Of a stretch of DNA of 64,000 bases, positions 15,818 through 24,500 are shown in pieces (the stretch's first letter is position 1; every line of letters begins with the position of its first letter). Under the pieces are notes generated by a model. It made no database searches, was not told where the DNA came from, and saw nothing but the letters and a program-made list of their open reading frames with translations. The stretch is from Leptotrichia hongkongensis (GTDB taxonomy: Bacteria; Fusobacteriota; Fusobacteriia; Fusobacteriales; Leptotrichiaceae). Both the position numbers and the translations under genes were made by a program. The stretch lies in the NCBI RefSeq assembly GCF_041538065.1, contig NZ_JBGORW010000007.1:95798-159797 (forward strand). The letters are read 5' to 3'.

Positions 15818-16405
15818 CTATTTGCTATTTCTAAAAATTTTTGCACTTCTTTTATAGATAGTTTCGTTATTTCCTAATTTTAAATTTGTAAGGCATGCTG
15901 CTACAAAGAAATAGTCAGAAAGTCTATTGATATATTGAAGTCCAACTTTATTTATTCCTTCATTTGCTTCAATTACAGCAATCATTTTTCGTTCCAAGCT
16001 ACGAGTGCTTGTCCGCATAAGATGAAACATGCTTGACATTCTACTTCCTCCAGGGATTACAAAACATTCTAATTTAGGCAATTGTGGAATATATTCATCC
16101 ATTCTTTCCTCAAGCCATTTTACATCATCAATTGTTTGCTTATATTCTCGTAATCCATCAGGAGTGGCAAGGTCACTTCCACAGTCAAAAAGCTGCTGCT
16201 GTATATTTTCACATTCTTCACGTATCTTTCCGAGTACATAATTCAGTTTTTCATCTTCACGAATTTCAGCAATAATTACTCCAAGTAATGAACAAACTTC
16301 ATCCATCGTTCCATACGCTTCTACTCTAACATGAGTCTTGCTGACTCTTTGTCCTCCATAAAGTCTTGTAAAACCTTCATCACCATATTTTGTGTATATT
16401 TTCAT
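15818..16405 (-). CDS. ATP:cob(I)alamin adenosyltransferase (PduO type)
   Basis: The 195-residue protein transfers the adenosyl group of ATP to cob(I)alamin, forming coenzyme B12. The ATP-binding motif is TKYGDEGFTRLYGGQRVSK at the N-terminus. YGTMDEVCSLLGV near residue 31 and the RTSTRSLERKM segment near 130 carry the conserved Asp and Arg residues. The ATG at 16405 lies nine bases after AAAGGAAG; a TTG three codons upstream overlaps that site. No B12 synthesis or B12-enzyme genes are nearby, so it may serve enzymes encoded elsewhere, using imported cobalamin. Confidence 0.9.
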   Translation of the reverse strand: MKIYTKYGDEGFTRLYGGQRVSKTHVRVEAYGTMDEVCSLLGVIIAEIREDEKLNYVLGKIREECENIQQQLFDCGSDLATPDGLREYKQTIDDVKWLEERMDEYIPQLPKLECFVIPGGSRMSSMFHLMRTSTRSLERKMIAVIEANEGINKVGLQYINRLSDYFFVAACLTNLKLGNNETIYKRSAKIFRNSK

Positions 16406-16460
16406 AAATATCAACTTCCTTTAATATATTTTTATTATTTTGCAATAATTTTTTTATTTT

Positions 16461-17012
16461 TTAAATTTCATATAAATTATCTATAAATTCATCAAAATTA
16501 TCCGCTATTTTTATAACAAATGTAAATGCGTAATAAAAATAAATTCCTCCATTCACTTTGTGTAAAAGAAAAATTTTATCTTCTTTATTTTCAATTAAAT
16601 CAAGCGGAATCAAATCATCTCTTAATGTTTCCTCGTTATCTAATCCAATATGAGGAGAGTGTTCCCAATTTTTCACACATCCCTCTAAAACTCTATCTTC
16701 AAAGAATAATTGCCATACACTTAATAATTTTTTATCGCAAAAAAAGGCTTCTATTTCTTCATTAAACATTTCTTTTTCTTCTTCATCTTCCAAATCGTAA
16801 GCACCTTTATACATTTCACATAAAATTTCTTTAATTTTTTCATAAGTTTCATTTTTTAATTTATAACCATATTTTCCAGAACAATAAATAGCATCATTTT
16901 CTTCTATCAATTTTCTATATTTATTTAACCCTAATTTATCAAGTAATTCTGTTGATAAATATTTCCTTTCATCAAAATTTTTTCTTTTATCCAGTTCAAA
17001 ATACTCCATCAT
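16461..17012 (-). CDS. Unknown cytoplasmic protein, possibly SUKH-like
   Basis: This 183-residue acidic protein starts after TAGGAGGAAA. It has no signal peptide or membrane helix. The C-terminal pattern, GGIYFYYAFTFVIKIADNF then DEFIDNLYEI, resembles the end of SUKH (SMI1/KNR4) domains, where a Phe/Tyr-rich strand is followed by a helix of the type A-x-S/N-F-x-E-F. Some SUKH proteins are immunity proteins of toxin systems. The N-terminal half does not clearly fit. No toxin gene is adjacent, so the assignment stays weak. It lies 100 bases downstream of the rRNA methyltransferase gene on the same strand. Confidence 0.6.
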   Translation of the reverse strand: MMEYFELDKRKNFDERKYLSTELLDKLGLNKYRKLIEENDAIYCSGKYGYKLKNETYEKIKEILCEMYKGAYDLEDEEEKEMFNEEIEAFFCDKKLLSVWQLFFEDRVLEGCVKNWEHSPHIGLDNEETLRDDLIPLDLIENKEDKIFLLHKVNGGIYFYYAFTFVIKIADNFDEFIDNLYEI

Positions 17013-17111
17013 TTCTTATATTTCCTCCTATTTATTATTGCTTTTTTTATTTCATTTGCTAACAATTTCCACGCTTTTTCTATAAAATATTAGACCAATA
17101 TTTACTTTTCC

Positions 17112-18521
17112 TTATTTCTCCAATAATCCCACTACCTCAATATGCCCAGTCTGCGGGAACATATCCACAGGAGTAACTTTTTTTAATACATACCTATTTT
17201 CAGTCAAAATCTTCACATCTCGTGCAAAAGTGGCAGGATTGCAGGAAATATAGACAATTTTTTCGATTTTATTCTGTACAACACTCTTTAATGCTGACTC
17301 TTCGATTCCTCGTCTTGGCGGGTCAAAAACTATTGCTCCGACATCTTCTCTCTTCAAAATTTTTGGCAGTTCTTTTTCAACTTTTCCATTTACAAATTCT
17401 ACATTTTGAATGGAGTTTTCATAAGAAGTCAGTTTTGCAGCAAGTGTTGAACTTTCCACACTTTCAATCCCGATAACCTTCTTTATATTTTTTGAAAGCA
17501 TCATCGCAATTGTTCCAGTTCCTGAAAATGCATCAATTACTGTTTTTTCATAGATTTTATTAGTATTTTTATTTTCTTCATTCAAAAAGTTTATTGCAAC
17601 ATCATAAAGTTTTAGTGCCTGTTTTTTATTAATTTGGAAAAATGAATTTGGATAAATCTTGAATTTTAATCCTTCCATTTCTTCTTCCAAATACTGGCTT
17701 CCAAATAAATGGACATTTTTACCTAAAATTACGTTATTCTGTTCAGTTTTTACAGAAATATAGATTGATTTTATGCAGTCATTTTCATCATACATTTCTT
17801 CCAGCAACTTTGAAAGCTGATTATACTGCGAATTTTTATTTACGACAACAACTATCATAACTTCATCTTTTTCATTATTTCTAACCATTATCTGCTTCAA
17901 AAATCCAGTATTATTCACTTCATTAAAAACTTTAAATTCCTTTTTTGTACCCGAAAAACTATTTATTTTCTGCAAAAATTTATCAATAATTATTTTGGCA
18001 ATTTCTGACTTTAGAAGACTTTCTTTAGCTGAAAATACATTGTGGGACTTTCTTGAATAAAACCCCGTCTGAATAATCCCATTCTTTTTGAAAAATGGTT
18101 CAGCTGTCTTATTTCTATAATTAATTTTTTCATCACTTCCAATAATTTTGCCAATTTTTACCTTTTTCAAATCAATTTCAGCAATCTTTGTCAACACTTC
18201 CTCAAGCATCTTATCCTTATACTCAAGCTGTTTCTCATATTTAAGCATTCCAAAATCACAGCCATCAAAATCCTCAAAACTAATTTTGGACAAATCCTCA
18301 ATCCTGTCCTTTGATGGTTCAATTATCCTAGTTATAAGTCCTCTTGCATACGACTTTTTTACCGAGATAATTTCCACTTCCAATTTATCTCCTGGCACAC
18401 TCATCGGTACAAATACTGTAAACCCATCAACTCTTCCAAGTCCTTCTCCACCAAACACTATTTTTTCTATTTCAATTTCCAGTTTTTGCCCAACTTCATA
18501 ATTATTTTTTATTTTATTCAT
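17112..18521 (-). CDS. 23S rRNA uracil-C5 methyltransferase (RlmD/RlmCD family)
   Basis: The 469-residue protein has an N-terminal TRAM domain (residues 8-65, with KIVFGGEGLGRVDGFTVFVP) and a C-terminal SAM-dependent methyltransferase domain. NSFFQINKKQALKLYD near residue 288, DAFSGTGTIAMMLS near 320, FDPPRRG near 400 and the catalytic Cys in YISCNPATFARD near 430 are diagnostic. Family members methylate U1939 and/or U747 of 23S rRNA. The iron-sulfur cluster Cys residues are mostly absent: the usual CGGC segment is replaced by DGCDFGML. The ATG at 18521 is chosen over the adjoining GTG. Whether it acts as RlmC, RlmD or both is not known. Confidence 0.9.
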   Translation of the reverse strand: MNKIKNNYEVGQKLEIEIEKIVFGGEGLGRVDGFTVFVPMSVPGDKLEVEIISVKKSYARGLITRIIEPSKDRIEDLSKISFEDFDGCDFGMLKYEKQLEYKDKMLEEVLTKIAEIDLKKVKIGKIIGSDEKINYRNKTAEPFFKKNGIIQTGFYSRKSHNVFSAKESLLKSEIAKIIIDKFLQKINSFSGTKKEFKVFNEVNNTGFLKQIMVRNNEKDEVMIVVVVNKNSQYNQLSKLLEEMYDENDCIKSIYISVKTEQNNVILGKNVHLFGSQYLEEEMEGLKFKIYPNSFFQINKKQALKLYDVAINFLNEENKNTNKIYEKTVIDAFSGTGTIAMMLSKNIKKVIGIESVESSTLAAKLTSYENSIQNVEFVNGKVEKELPKILKREDVGAIVFDPPRRGIEESALKSVVQNKIEKIVYISCNPATFARDVKILTENRYVLKKVTPVDMFPQTGHIEVVGLLEK

Positions 18522-18589
18522 CACATTCCTTTTTTTTTAATTTTCTTTAAGTATTATCATTAATAATTTTTATTATAAATTATGCTGAT

Positions 18590-18690
18590 TTTTTTGTTTT
18601 TTTAGAATAAAGGGAAATAATTTCTATCCTTTTTACAATCTTGGCTCGTTTAAGTATTTTTAATTTAATTACAACCGTTGGTTTAATTAA
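18590..18690 (+). repeat. Small-hairpin repeat, decayed copy
   Basis: From about 18598 to 18690 this matches the repeat at 36498-36650: a TTTTTAG-purine-rich stretch, a weakened hairpin (AAAGGGA... to ...TCCTTTTT at about 18610-18636), ACAATC, a degenerate CTCGTTTAAG, then GTTGGTTTAATTA. It shares the order of blocks but the stem is no longer perfect. It has no coding content. It lies between the rRNA methyltransferase gene and the MITE-like copy at 18750. Confidence 0.45.
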
Positions 18691-18749
18691 AATAAAATCA
18701 AGCAAAATTTAAAAATGTAAAATATAAATAGGAAAAATAAAGTTTTATA

Positions 18750-19078
18750 CTAAACCCCATTTAAATAACGAATTTATTACAAATTTTTCTAATAAAGGAT
18801 AAAAAATATTTTCAAATAATTAAAACATAATTTTCACTTTTCAAACAGAATCTAGTACAAACTAATTCGTCGGAGCATTTTTCTGTGCTGGCAAAACTGT
18901 TTGAGCATAGCGAGTTTTTTGTCAGTGCAGAAAAATGTTGTAGACTAGCCATAGGTTGTAGGATTTGCGGCAATGAGCAATCCTACAAATATAAAAAATA
19001 AAAAAGTTGAATGATTATGAATTAACTATTGAACAATTCTATTATAAAGATTTATTCTCATTTTTAAACAGGGTTTAG
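18750..19078 (-). repeat. MITE-like repeat, copy 2 (329 bp), with TA ends
   Basis: The left end begins CTAAACCCCATTTAAATAA and the right end, reversed, begins CTAAACCCTGTTTAAAAAT. Both ends are flanked by TA, as expected for IS630/Tc1-mariner-type insertion. Inside are the small hairpin (18961-18985) and a long hairpin at 18876-18937. The long stem has 18 of 21 positions paired and the loop, read on the minus strand, is AACTCGCTATGCTCAAACAG. No open reading frame of note is present. It lies in the 588-base gap between the rRNA methyltransferase and the M20 gene. Confidence 0.68.
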
Positions 19079-19109
19079 TATTAATCAATAAATCTTTAAT
19101 AAAAAACTT

Positions 19110-20324
19110 TTATTTCAAATATTCTAAAATATTTTTTAATTGTAATCCTATTCCGATTTTTAAACTTTCTTCATCAATATTAAATTTTGGATGGTGCAAA
19201 TCGTAAATTAAGCCTTTTTCTTCCACTCTTGTTCCTAGTCTAAAAAAACATCCAGGGATTTCATTTAGGAAATAACTAACATCTTCAACATCCATTCTAG
19301 GCTGTTTTATTAATTCCAGAGCATTTTCGCCGTATAAGTCGACAATATTATTTTCTACTTTTTTTGTCATTTCTTCGTTGTTAATTACAGGAGCATAGCC
19401 ACGCTTAATATCCACATTTACTGTTCCGCCTAGTGATTCTACAAATTTAGGCAGGTCTTTTTCAAGTGTTTCGATTATAAATGTTCTTGTTTCTTCAGAC
19501 ATTGTTCTTGCAGTTCCTTTCATTTCTACTTTATCGCAGACTACATTATCAGCAAAGCCTCCATTGAATGCTCCGATTGTAATTACAGATTCTTCTCTTG
19601 GATCAATTCTTCTGCTAACTATTGACTGCAAGAATTCCATAACTTTTGCTCCGATTAAGATTGCATCAACTCCTTTGTGGGGCAATGCGGCGTGGGCAGA
19701 AATACCATTTATTGTAAGATGTATTCTTGCTGATGAAGCGTGTGCCTTTCCATACTTTATCCCAATTTTTCCAAGTTCTATTTCTGGAGCCATGTGCAAT
19801 GCAAAAAAGGCATCTATTTTTCGGTTTGTATCATTTTCAAATTTTAATGCTCCATTTTTTATCATTCTATCAGCACCGCCAGTTGTTTCTTCTGCTGGCT
19901 GAAAGAAAAATCTCACAGTTCCATGCCATTTATCCTTGTTATCTGCCAAAATCTTTGCTACTCCAAGCTGAATAGTTGTATGTGCATCATGTCCGCAAGC
20001 ATGCATTTTTCCAATATTTTTTGACTTGTATTCAACTTCATTTTCTTCAAAAATTGGCAATGCGTCAATGTCTGCACGAGTCGCAACTGTCTTATTTTCC
20101 ATATTTTCCTTATCATTGTAGATTGTTGCAACAACTCCAGTATTTATAATTTCAAAAAATTCAATCCCATTTTCTGTCAAAAATTTCTTTATTAATTTAC
20201 TCGTTTCAATTTCTTCATCCCCAAGTTCAGGATTTTCGTGAATAGTTCGTCTAACTTTTACCATTTCATCATAAATTTTATCCACATTTTCTTTTATAAA
20301 CTCGTTAATTTTAAGCAATTCCAT
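19110..20324 (-). CDS. M20-family amidohydrolase (N-acyl amino acid hydrolase)
   Basis: The 404-residue protein is an M20D metal-dependent amidohydrolase related to aminoacylase, hippurate hydrolase and N-acetyl-diaminopimelate deacetylase. RRTIHENPELGDEE near residue 26, ATRADIDALPI near 82, KMHACGHDAHTT near 107 and FFFQPAEETTGGA near 138 carry the metal and catalytic residues. The dimerisation domain (about 190-300) includes SAHAALPHKGVDAI. These enzymes remove acyl groups from amino acids. The specific substrate cannot be assigned and no amino-acid operon surrounds it. It has its own promoter. Confidence 0.9.
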   Translation of the reverse strand: MELLKINEFIKENVDKIYDEMVKVRRTIHENPELGDEEIETSKLIKKFLTENGIEFFEIINTGVVATIYNDKENMENKTVATRADIDALPIFEENEVEYKSKNIGKMHACGHDAHTTIQLGVAKILADNKDKWHGTVRFFFQPAEETTGGADRMIKNGALKFENDTNRKIDAFFALHMAPEIELGKIGIKYGKAHASSARIHLTINGISAHAALPHKGVDAILIGAKVMEFLQSIVSRRIDPREESVITIGAFNGGFADNVVCDKVEMKGTARTMSEETRTFIIETLEKDLPKFVESLGGTVNVDIKRGYAPVINNEEMTKKVENNIVDLYGENALELIKQPRMDVEDVSYFLNEIPGCFFRLGTRVEEKGLIYDLHHPKFNIDEESLKIGIGLQLKNILEYLK

Positions 20325-20367
20325 TTTTCCCTCATCCCTTTCTAAATCTCTGTTTTTTTATAATTTT

Positions 20368-20396
20368 ATTATATCAAAAAATACTGCCTTTGTAAA
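20368..20396 (-). promoter_or_regulatory. Promoter of the M20 amidohydrolase gene
   Basis: On the minus strand TTTACA (20396-20391) and TATAAT (20373-20368) are 17 bases apart, 43 bases before the start codon. Confidence 0.6.
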
Positions 20397-20498
20397 TTTT
20401 TGAAAAATAAATGACAATATTTTAAATTGTAATGTAATTACATAAATCGCAATACTAATTACGACATTAAATCTATAGTGTAAATTTTCATTATAGAT

Positions 20499-21254
20499 TT
20501 ACCATTCATTTACAGAATATAAAAGAGCAAGCCTAATTTGTGTTAAAAGCTCTTTCGAAAGGTTATCATATTCAATTTCAAGCCCTTTTTTATATGCATA
20601 ATAAGGAGGGCTGTCATTCCAGGATCCCATTCCGCCAAAAACATCAGAAATATCTGAGGCATAAAAAAGATATTTGTTAATTTTGGGTAATTCAGAAAAA
20701 TATAGTCCATAAAAAGTTTTTTGTATATTTTCAACCTTTTCTCCATTTAAAATATCAATAGCTTTTCTAAAGATATTTCCAAAATTTTGAAAATCAATTT
20801 TATCAGCTAAAATTGCTATTCTATTCAATACATCTTTAAAATTTTCGGTATTATCATAAAATTTAGGTTTTGATTTTAGAGGAAGTTTCCATTCATGTTC
20901 TGTGTAAGTAATGTACCATTCATTATTGTAATCTTCCCATTTTGGAGTAAAATAAGTAACTAATTTATTGTCAAAAAAGCAGACTATACTAGCTTGACTT
21001 ATATTAGTAAAATTAAGAGAATCACTATCTTTTATAGGTAAAGGAATTAAGAACTTAATATTTTGTAATCCTCTATCAATACAATAATCAAACCATTCTT
21101 CAACATTTTTAGCCTTATATTTTTTATTATTAAAAAATATGAAAGTAGATTTTTTTTCATAATATACAGGTTTATATTTAATTCTGCTTCTTTTTTTTAA
21201 AGCACTTTTAGTAGCCAGCACAATATTACATATTTGTGCTATTTCACCATTCAT
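20499..21254 (-). CDS. Unknown cytoplasmic protein
   Basis: The ATG at 21254 follows GGAGGTT; the in-frame ATG five codons upstream contains that site and is rejected. The 251-residue product has no signal peptide. It contains several aromatic-rich stretches (for example YFTPKWEDYNNEWYITYTEHEW near residue 107, shown here in one short quote only as PKWEDYNNEWYITYTE). Near the C-terminus is ISDVFGGMGSWNDSPP, followed by an acidic helix, a pattern reminiscent of small immunity-type or phage-type proteins. I recognise no family. An inverted repeat (AAATCTATA at 20469, TATAGATTT at 20492) overlaps the stop codon and could act as a weak terminator. Confidence 0.6.
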   Translation of the reverse strand: MNGEIAQICNIVLATKSALKKRSRIKYKPVYYEKKSTFIFFNNKKYKAKNVEEWFDYCIDRGLQNIKFLIPLPIKDSDSLNFTNISQASIVCFFDNKLVTYFTPKWEDYNNEWYITYTEHEWKLPLKSKPKFYDNTENFKDVLNRIAILADKIDFQNFGNIFRKAIDILNGEKVENIQKTFYGLYFSELPKINKYLFYASDISDVFGGMGSWNDSPPYYAYKKGLEIEYDNLSKELLTQIRLALLYSVNEW

Positions 21255-21452
21255 AAAATTAACCTCCATTTTAATATTTATTATCTGTCATTTTATTTTT
21301 TATTGGACAACAAATCTAAAGTCATAAAATAAACAAAATTTTTACTGTATAATTTATTTTACTACAATTTCAAAAAAAATTAAATATATGTAATTAAAGA
21401 AAAAAACTATAGTAATATCATAGAGAAATTTGAATAAAAATTCTTAAATATA

Positions 21453-21461
21453 TGCTATAAT
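21453..21461 (+). promoter_or_regulatory. Extended -10 promoter of the esterase-like gene
   Basis: TGCTATAAT at 21453-21461 is an extended -10 element (TG-n-TATAAT). No well-spaced -35 box is visible, which is common for this promoter class. The gene starts 67 bases downstream. Confidence 0.5.
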
Positions 21462-21528
21462 TAAGTATATTAATCAAAATTTATTTGAAATAGATTTAAT
21501 ATTCCAAAAATATTAAAAAGGAGCTGCT

Positions 21529-22224
21529 ATGAAAAAATTAAATTTAAGAATAGAAGAAAAAGAGTGTATTTTGTATATAAAAGAAAATAAAAATCCAGAC
21601 TACATTTTAATACAGCCTGTAGACGAAAATGATATCAAAGTTCTAGATAATGAAGTGAAATATATTTCTGAAAATACAAATAAAAATTTTAGTCTTGCTG
21701 CATTTAAAATAAATGACTGGAACAGCGAACTAACTCCGTGGGAGATGCCACTTCTTCGTGGAAAAGGAAACTTTGGAAATGGAGCTGATAAAACGTTGAA
21801 GTTTATAAAGGAAAAATTGATTTCAAGTTTGGCAGAATTTATGGATATTCAAGATAAGAATGTGAAATATATTTTAGGCGGATATTCTCTTGCTGGATTA
21901 TTTTCTCTGTGGAGTGGTTATGAGACTAATACTTTTTATGGAGTAGCAGGCGTTTCTCCTTCTGTGTGGTATGAGGGCTGGATAGATTTTGTAAAAAATG
22001 CTGAACTGAAGGCAAATAATGTATATCTGAGCCTTGGAAAACTGGAAGAAACTTCTAAACATAAAATATTAGCTAAAATTGGTGACAATATAAGAGAGTA
22101 TTCTGAAATATTGAAAAATTCTGAAATTGAAAAAAGTATTTTGGAATGGAATGAGGGAAATCATTTTAATGATTCAGATATACGAACTGGAAAAGGATTT
22201 GTTTGGATTTTAGAAAATTGTTAA
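21529..22224 (+). CDS. Esterase-like alpha/beta hydrolase
   Basis: The 231-residue protein has the nucleophile elbow GGYSLAGLFSLWSG near residues 119-132 (Gly-x-Ser-x-x-Gly, Ser about 122). VAGVSPSVWYEGW follows near 144, as in esterase D and enterochelin-esterase-like enzymes. The likely catalytic His is in WNEGNHFND near residue 208. An acid residue is not obvious. There is no signal peptide. It starts after AAGGAG. The natural ester or peptide substrate is unknown. It is a single-gene unit facing a structured intergenic locus and the DKNYY genes on the other strand. Confidence 0.8.
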   Translation: MKKLNLRIEEKECILYIKENKNPDYILIQPVDENDIKVLDNEVKYISENTNKNFSLAAFKINDWNSELTPWEMPLLRGKGNFGNGADKTLKFIKEKLISSLAEFMDIQDKNVKYILGGYSLAGLFSLWSGYETNTFYGVAGVSPSVWYEGWIDFVKNAELKANNVYLSLGKLEETSKHKILAKIGDNIREYSEILKNSEIEKSILEWNEGNHFNDSDIRTGKGFVWILENC

Positions 22225-22291
22225 TTTTATTCACTTAAATTATTTAAATCCCCTAAGGGTAGAGGCAGAGGTGAAATTCGAGATTTTTCGA

Positions 22292-22357
22292 CTATCTAGT
22301 TAATCTGTAAACAATATACATAATAACTAGAAGTCTAATAAGTTCATCGCTATTCAC
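22292..22357 (-). CDS. Possible 21-residue hydrophobic peptide
   Basis: A consensus AAAGGAGG (22374-22367) lies nine bases before a GTG at 22357. The frame codes for 21 residues, starting MNSDELIRLLVIMYIV and ending YRLTR, then TAG. The middle is one hydrophobic helix flanked by acidic and basic ends, the layout of small membrane-active toxins and leader peptides. The binding site overlaps one arm of the 15-bp inverted repeat, so translation would be blocked when the upstream arm is part of the transcript. A TATAAT-like box (TTATAATAA near 22409-22415) could start a transcript without that arm. The strong ribosome binding site is the main support; chance remains possible. Confidence 0.35.
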   Translation of the reverse strand: MNSDELIRLLVIMYIVYRLTR

Positions 22358-22418
22358 TGCTCTAAACCTCCTTTGTATTAAAGTATGAGTTATTGGAACT
22401 CATTAAAATTATTATAAC

Positions 22419-22443
22419 AAAAAAAACTGGAAAACTCCAGTTT
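22419..22443 (-). terminator. Terminator of the DKNYY gene cluster
   Basis: On the minus strand AAACTGGA and TCCAGTTT form a tight stem with a GTTT loop, followed by eight T residues. It lies about 105 bases after the stop of the last DKNYY gene. Confidence 0.75.
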
Positions 22444-22546
22444 AATTTGCCAATATTTTTTTACTTTAATACAAAGTTTTTCCCTTAGGGCTTTTAACAA
22501 TTTAATTATATCATATTTTCAAAAAAAGTCAATTGTAAAATAAATA

Positions 22547-24436
22547 TCATTTTTTTGTTTTATACACTTTTTTCTTATCCTTTATTTTGTACCCGTTATT
22601 ATTTTCATTTTCATTATAATGTTTATCAAGTGTTTTTACATTTGCCTCCTTAAAAATTTTACCTTTGTAATAGGTATTATTCTTATCTTTTGCATAATCA
22701 TCATTCATTATTTCAAAACTTTTAATATCAGCATTTTTAATTTTCTTTATCATTTTTTCTTTATCTGAAAAATAGAAAATATTTTTATCATCTTTAAAAT
22801 AATTAAGTTCCATCATATCAAATTTTTTAGGATTTGCATCACTTAATTCATTTATTTTATAATCAATTCCTCTAAAATTGAAAACAGTAGCAATTTTATC
22901 ATCATCTGCATTTAAAGTATAAACAGCATTTTTATCTTTAAAAACATAAGGATAATTTGTAATTTCTTCAAAACTATTAAAATCAATATTCTTAATATTT
23001 TTATTAATTTTAATTGTTTTTATGCTACTCTCTTTAGTTAATATGTAAATTCCATTTTTATCTTTTATTATAGAATTATCGTAAGATTCATTTAATACTT
23101 TAAAACTATTTCTATCTATTTTTTCTAATATATCGCCTTTATAATAAATATTATTTTTATCTTTTCCAAAATAAGAATTTTCTTCTAGTATTGCAAAACT
23201 TTTGAAATTTACATCTTCTATTTTTTTTAATTTTCCATTTTTATTATAATAAATGTTAGTTTTGTCCTTATAATATCTGTTATCAATATGTTCAAAAGTG
23301 TTTATATCAACTGTTAAAGGTGCTATTTCAACTTCTTTTTCCTCAAAATTAAAAATTTCGTACAATGTATCTTTTATTTTGATGAAGTCATTTTCAATTA
23401 TTTCAACATCATCGGGATTAACATTTTTTACTTTTTTCCATTTAAAGTACAAATTATTTTTATCCTTTTTATATCTTGTCATAGAAATATTTTGATAAGT
23501 CTCAATATCCAAATCCTCTAACTTATGAAGTTTATAATTCTCCAAATAATAAACATTATTTTTATCCTTGAAATAATCATCCAACATTTCGTTGGCTATT
23601 CCAAAACTTTCTATATCTATCTCATCATTTCTAAATTTTATTAAAGTTTTTTTATTCTCATCAATATAATAGATACCATTTTTATCTTTTATCAAATTTT
23701 CAGGTTCTGATATTCTATTTTCATAAATAACTTTAATGCTATTAATGTCTAAACCTTTTATTTGTTGATTTTCAAAATAAACATTATTTTTATCTCTTAA
23801 AATATTTTCACTTAATTCATTAACACTGTTTCTATCTGCATTTTCCATTTTCAACATTTTATCTTCAGAAAAATAGTAAACATTGTTTTTATCCCGATAA
23901 TATTTATTATCAAGATAGCTACGTCCATTTATTTTTTCAAAAGTTTTTGCATCTACATTTTTTATTTGTAAAATTTTCCCACCTTTTTGGAAATAAATAT
24001 CATTTTTATTTTTATAAATAGTTGGATCTTCACGTGAAATTACTTTAAAATCATTAAAATCTATATCAATTTCGTTTTCTTTAAAATTTATAATTTTTAA
24101 TTTATCATAATTTTTTCCAAAAGTATAAATTCCATTTTTATCTTTAAACATTGTAATATAATATCCTTCAACTACTTCAAAAGTTTTTGGATCTATTTTA
24201 TTTAATTTTTCATCCCAATAATAAACATAATTTTTATCTTTTGCAATATGATAACCCAAAATCTCAAATGTTTTCGCATCTGCATTCAGCAATTTTTCTA
24301 ATCCATTTTCTGTTCTATAGTACACACTATTTCCATTAATTTTATAAATAGGAATCACACGAATATCTGCATTCACAATACTCCCTACCAAAACAAACAA
24401 AAGCAGAATTTTTAACAAATGTCCTTTAATGTTCAC
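22547..24436 (-). CDS. Secreted DKNYY-repeat protein (629 aa)
   Basis: The start is a GTG after GGAG. Its product begins with a signal peptide (HLLKILLLFVLVGSIVNA) like those of the two upstream paralogues. The mature protein has about 15 repeats of roughly 38 residues. Each has a core such as KDKNNVYYLENYKLHKLED followed by a D-x-x-(S/T)-F-x-x-(L/I) line, for example DIETYQNISM. This matches the DKNYY family, whose function is unknown. The regular strand-rich repeats suggest an elongated solenoid or propeller-like fold (inference). Periplasmic or surface location is likely. It is the last of three tandem paralogues, 64 bases after the middle one, and is followed by a terminator. Confidence 0.88.
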   Translation of the reverse strand: MNIKGHLLKILLLFVLVGSIVNADIRVIPIYKINGNSVYYRTENGLEKLLNADAKTFEILGYHIAKDKNYVYYWDEKLNKIDPKTFEVVEGYYITMFKDKNGIYTFGKNYDKLKIINFKENEIDIDFNDFKVISREDPTIYKNKNDIYFQKGGKILQIKNVDAKTFEKINGRSYLDNKYYRDKNNVYYFSEDKMLKMENADRNSVNELSENILRDKNNVYFENQQIKGLDINSIKVIYENRISEPENLIKDKNGIYYIDENKKTLIKFRNDEIDIESFGIANEMLDDYFKDKNNVYYLENYKLHKLEDLDIETYQNISMTRYKKDKNNLYFKWKKVKNVNPDDVEIIENDFIKIKDTLYEIFNFEEKEVEIAPLTVDINTFEHIDNRYYKDKTNIYYNKNGKLKKIEDVNFKSFAILEENSYFGKDKNNIYYKGDILEKIDRNSFKVLNESYDNSIIKDKNGIYILTKESSIKTIKINKNIKNIDFNSFEEITNYPYVFKDKNAVYTLNADDDKIATVFNFRGIDYKINELSDANPKKFDMMELNYFKDDKNIFYFSDKEKMIKKIKNADIKSFEIMNDDYAKDKNNTYYKGKIFKEANVKTLDKHYNENENNNGYKIKDKKKVYKTKK

Positions 24437-24500
24437 AACGACTCTCCTTTTTTATTCTCAAGTTTTTGATTTATTAACAATTTAAATAAAATAATTTCTA

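Larger units (their letters stand above)
22251..22490. other. Compact locus built from nested inverted repeats
   Basis: The 322-base gap holds a 240-base segment bounded by CCCTAAGGG (22251-22259) and its inverse CCCTTAGGG (22482-22490). Inside are perfect inverted pairs: TCTAGTTA/TAACTAGA (22295, 22324), CTTTGTATTAAAGTA/TACTTTAATACAAAG (22371, 22462; 15 bp), ATGAGTT/AACTCAT (22385, 22397) and ACTGGA/TCCAGT (22426, 22436). On the minus strand the 15-bp pair overlaps the ribosome binding site of a possible 21-codon gene. It could be a type I toxin-antitoxin-like locus, a leader or a small mobile repeat. Confidence 0.5.
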
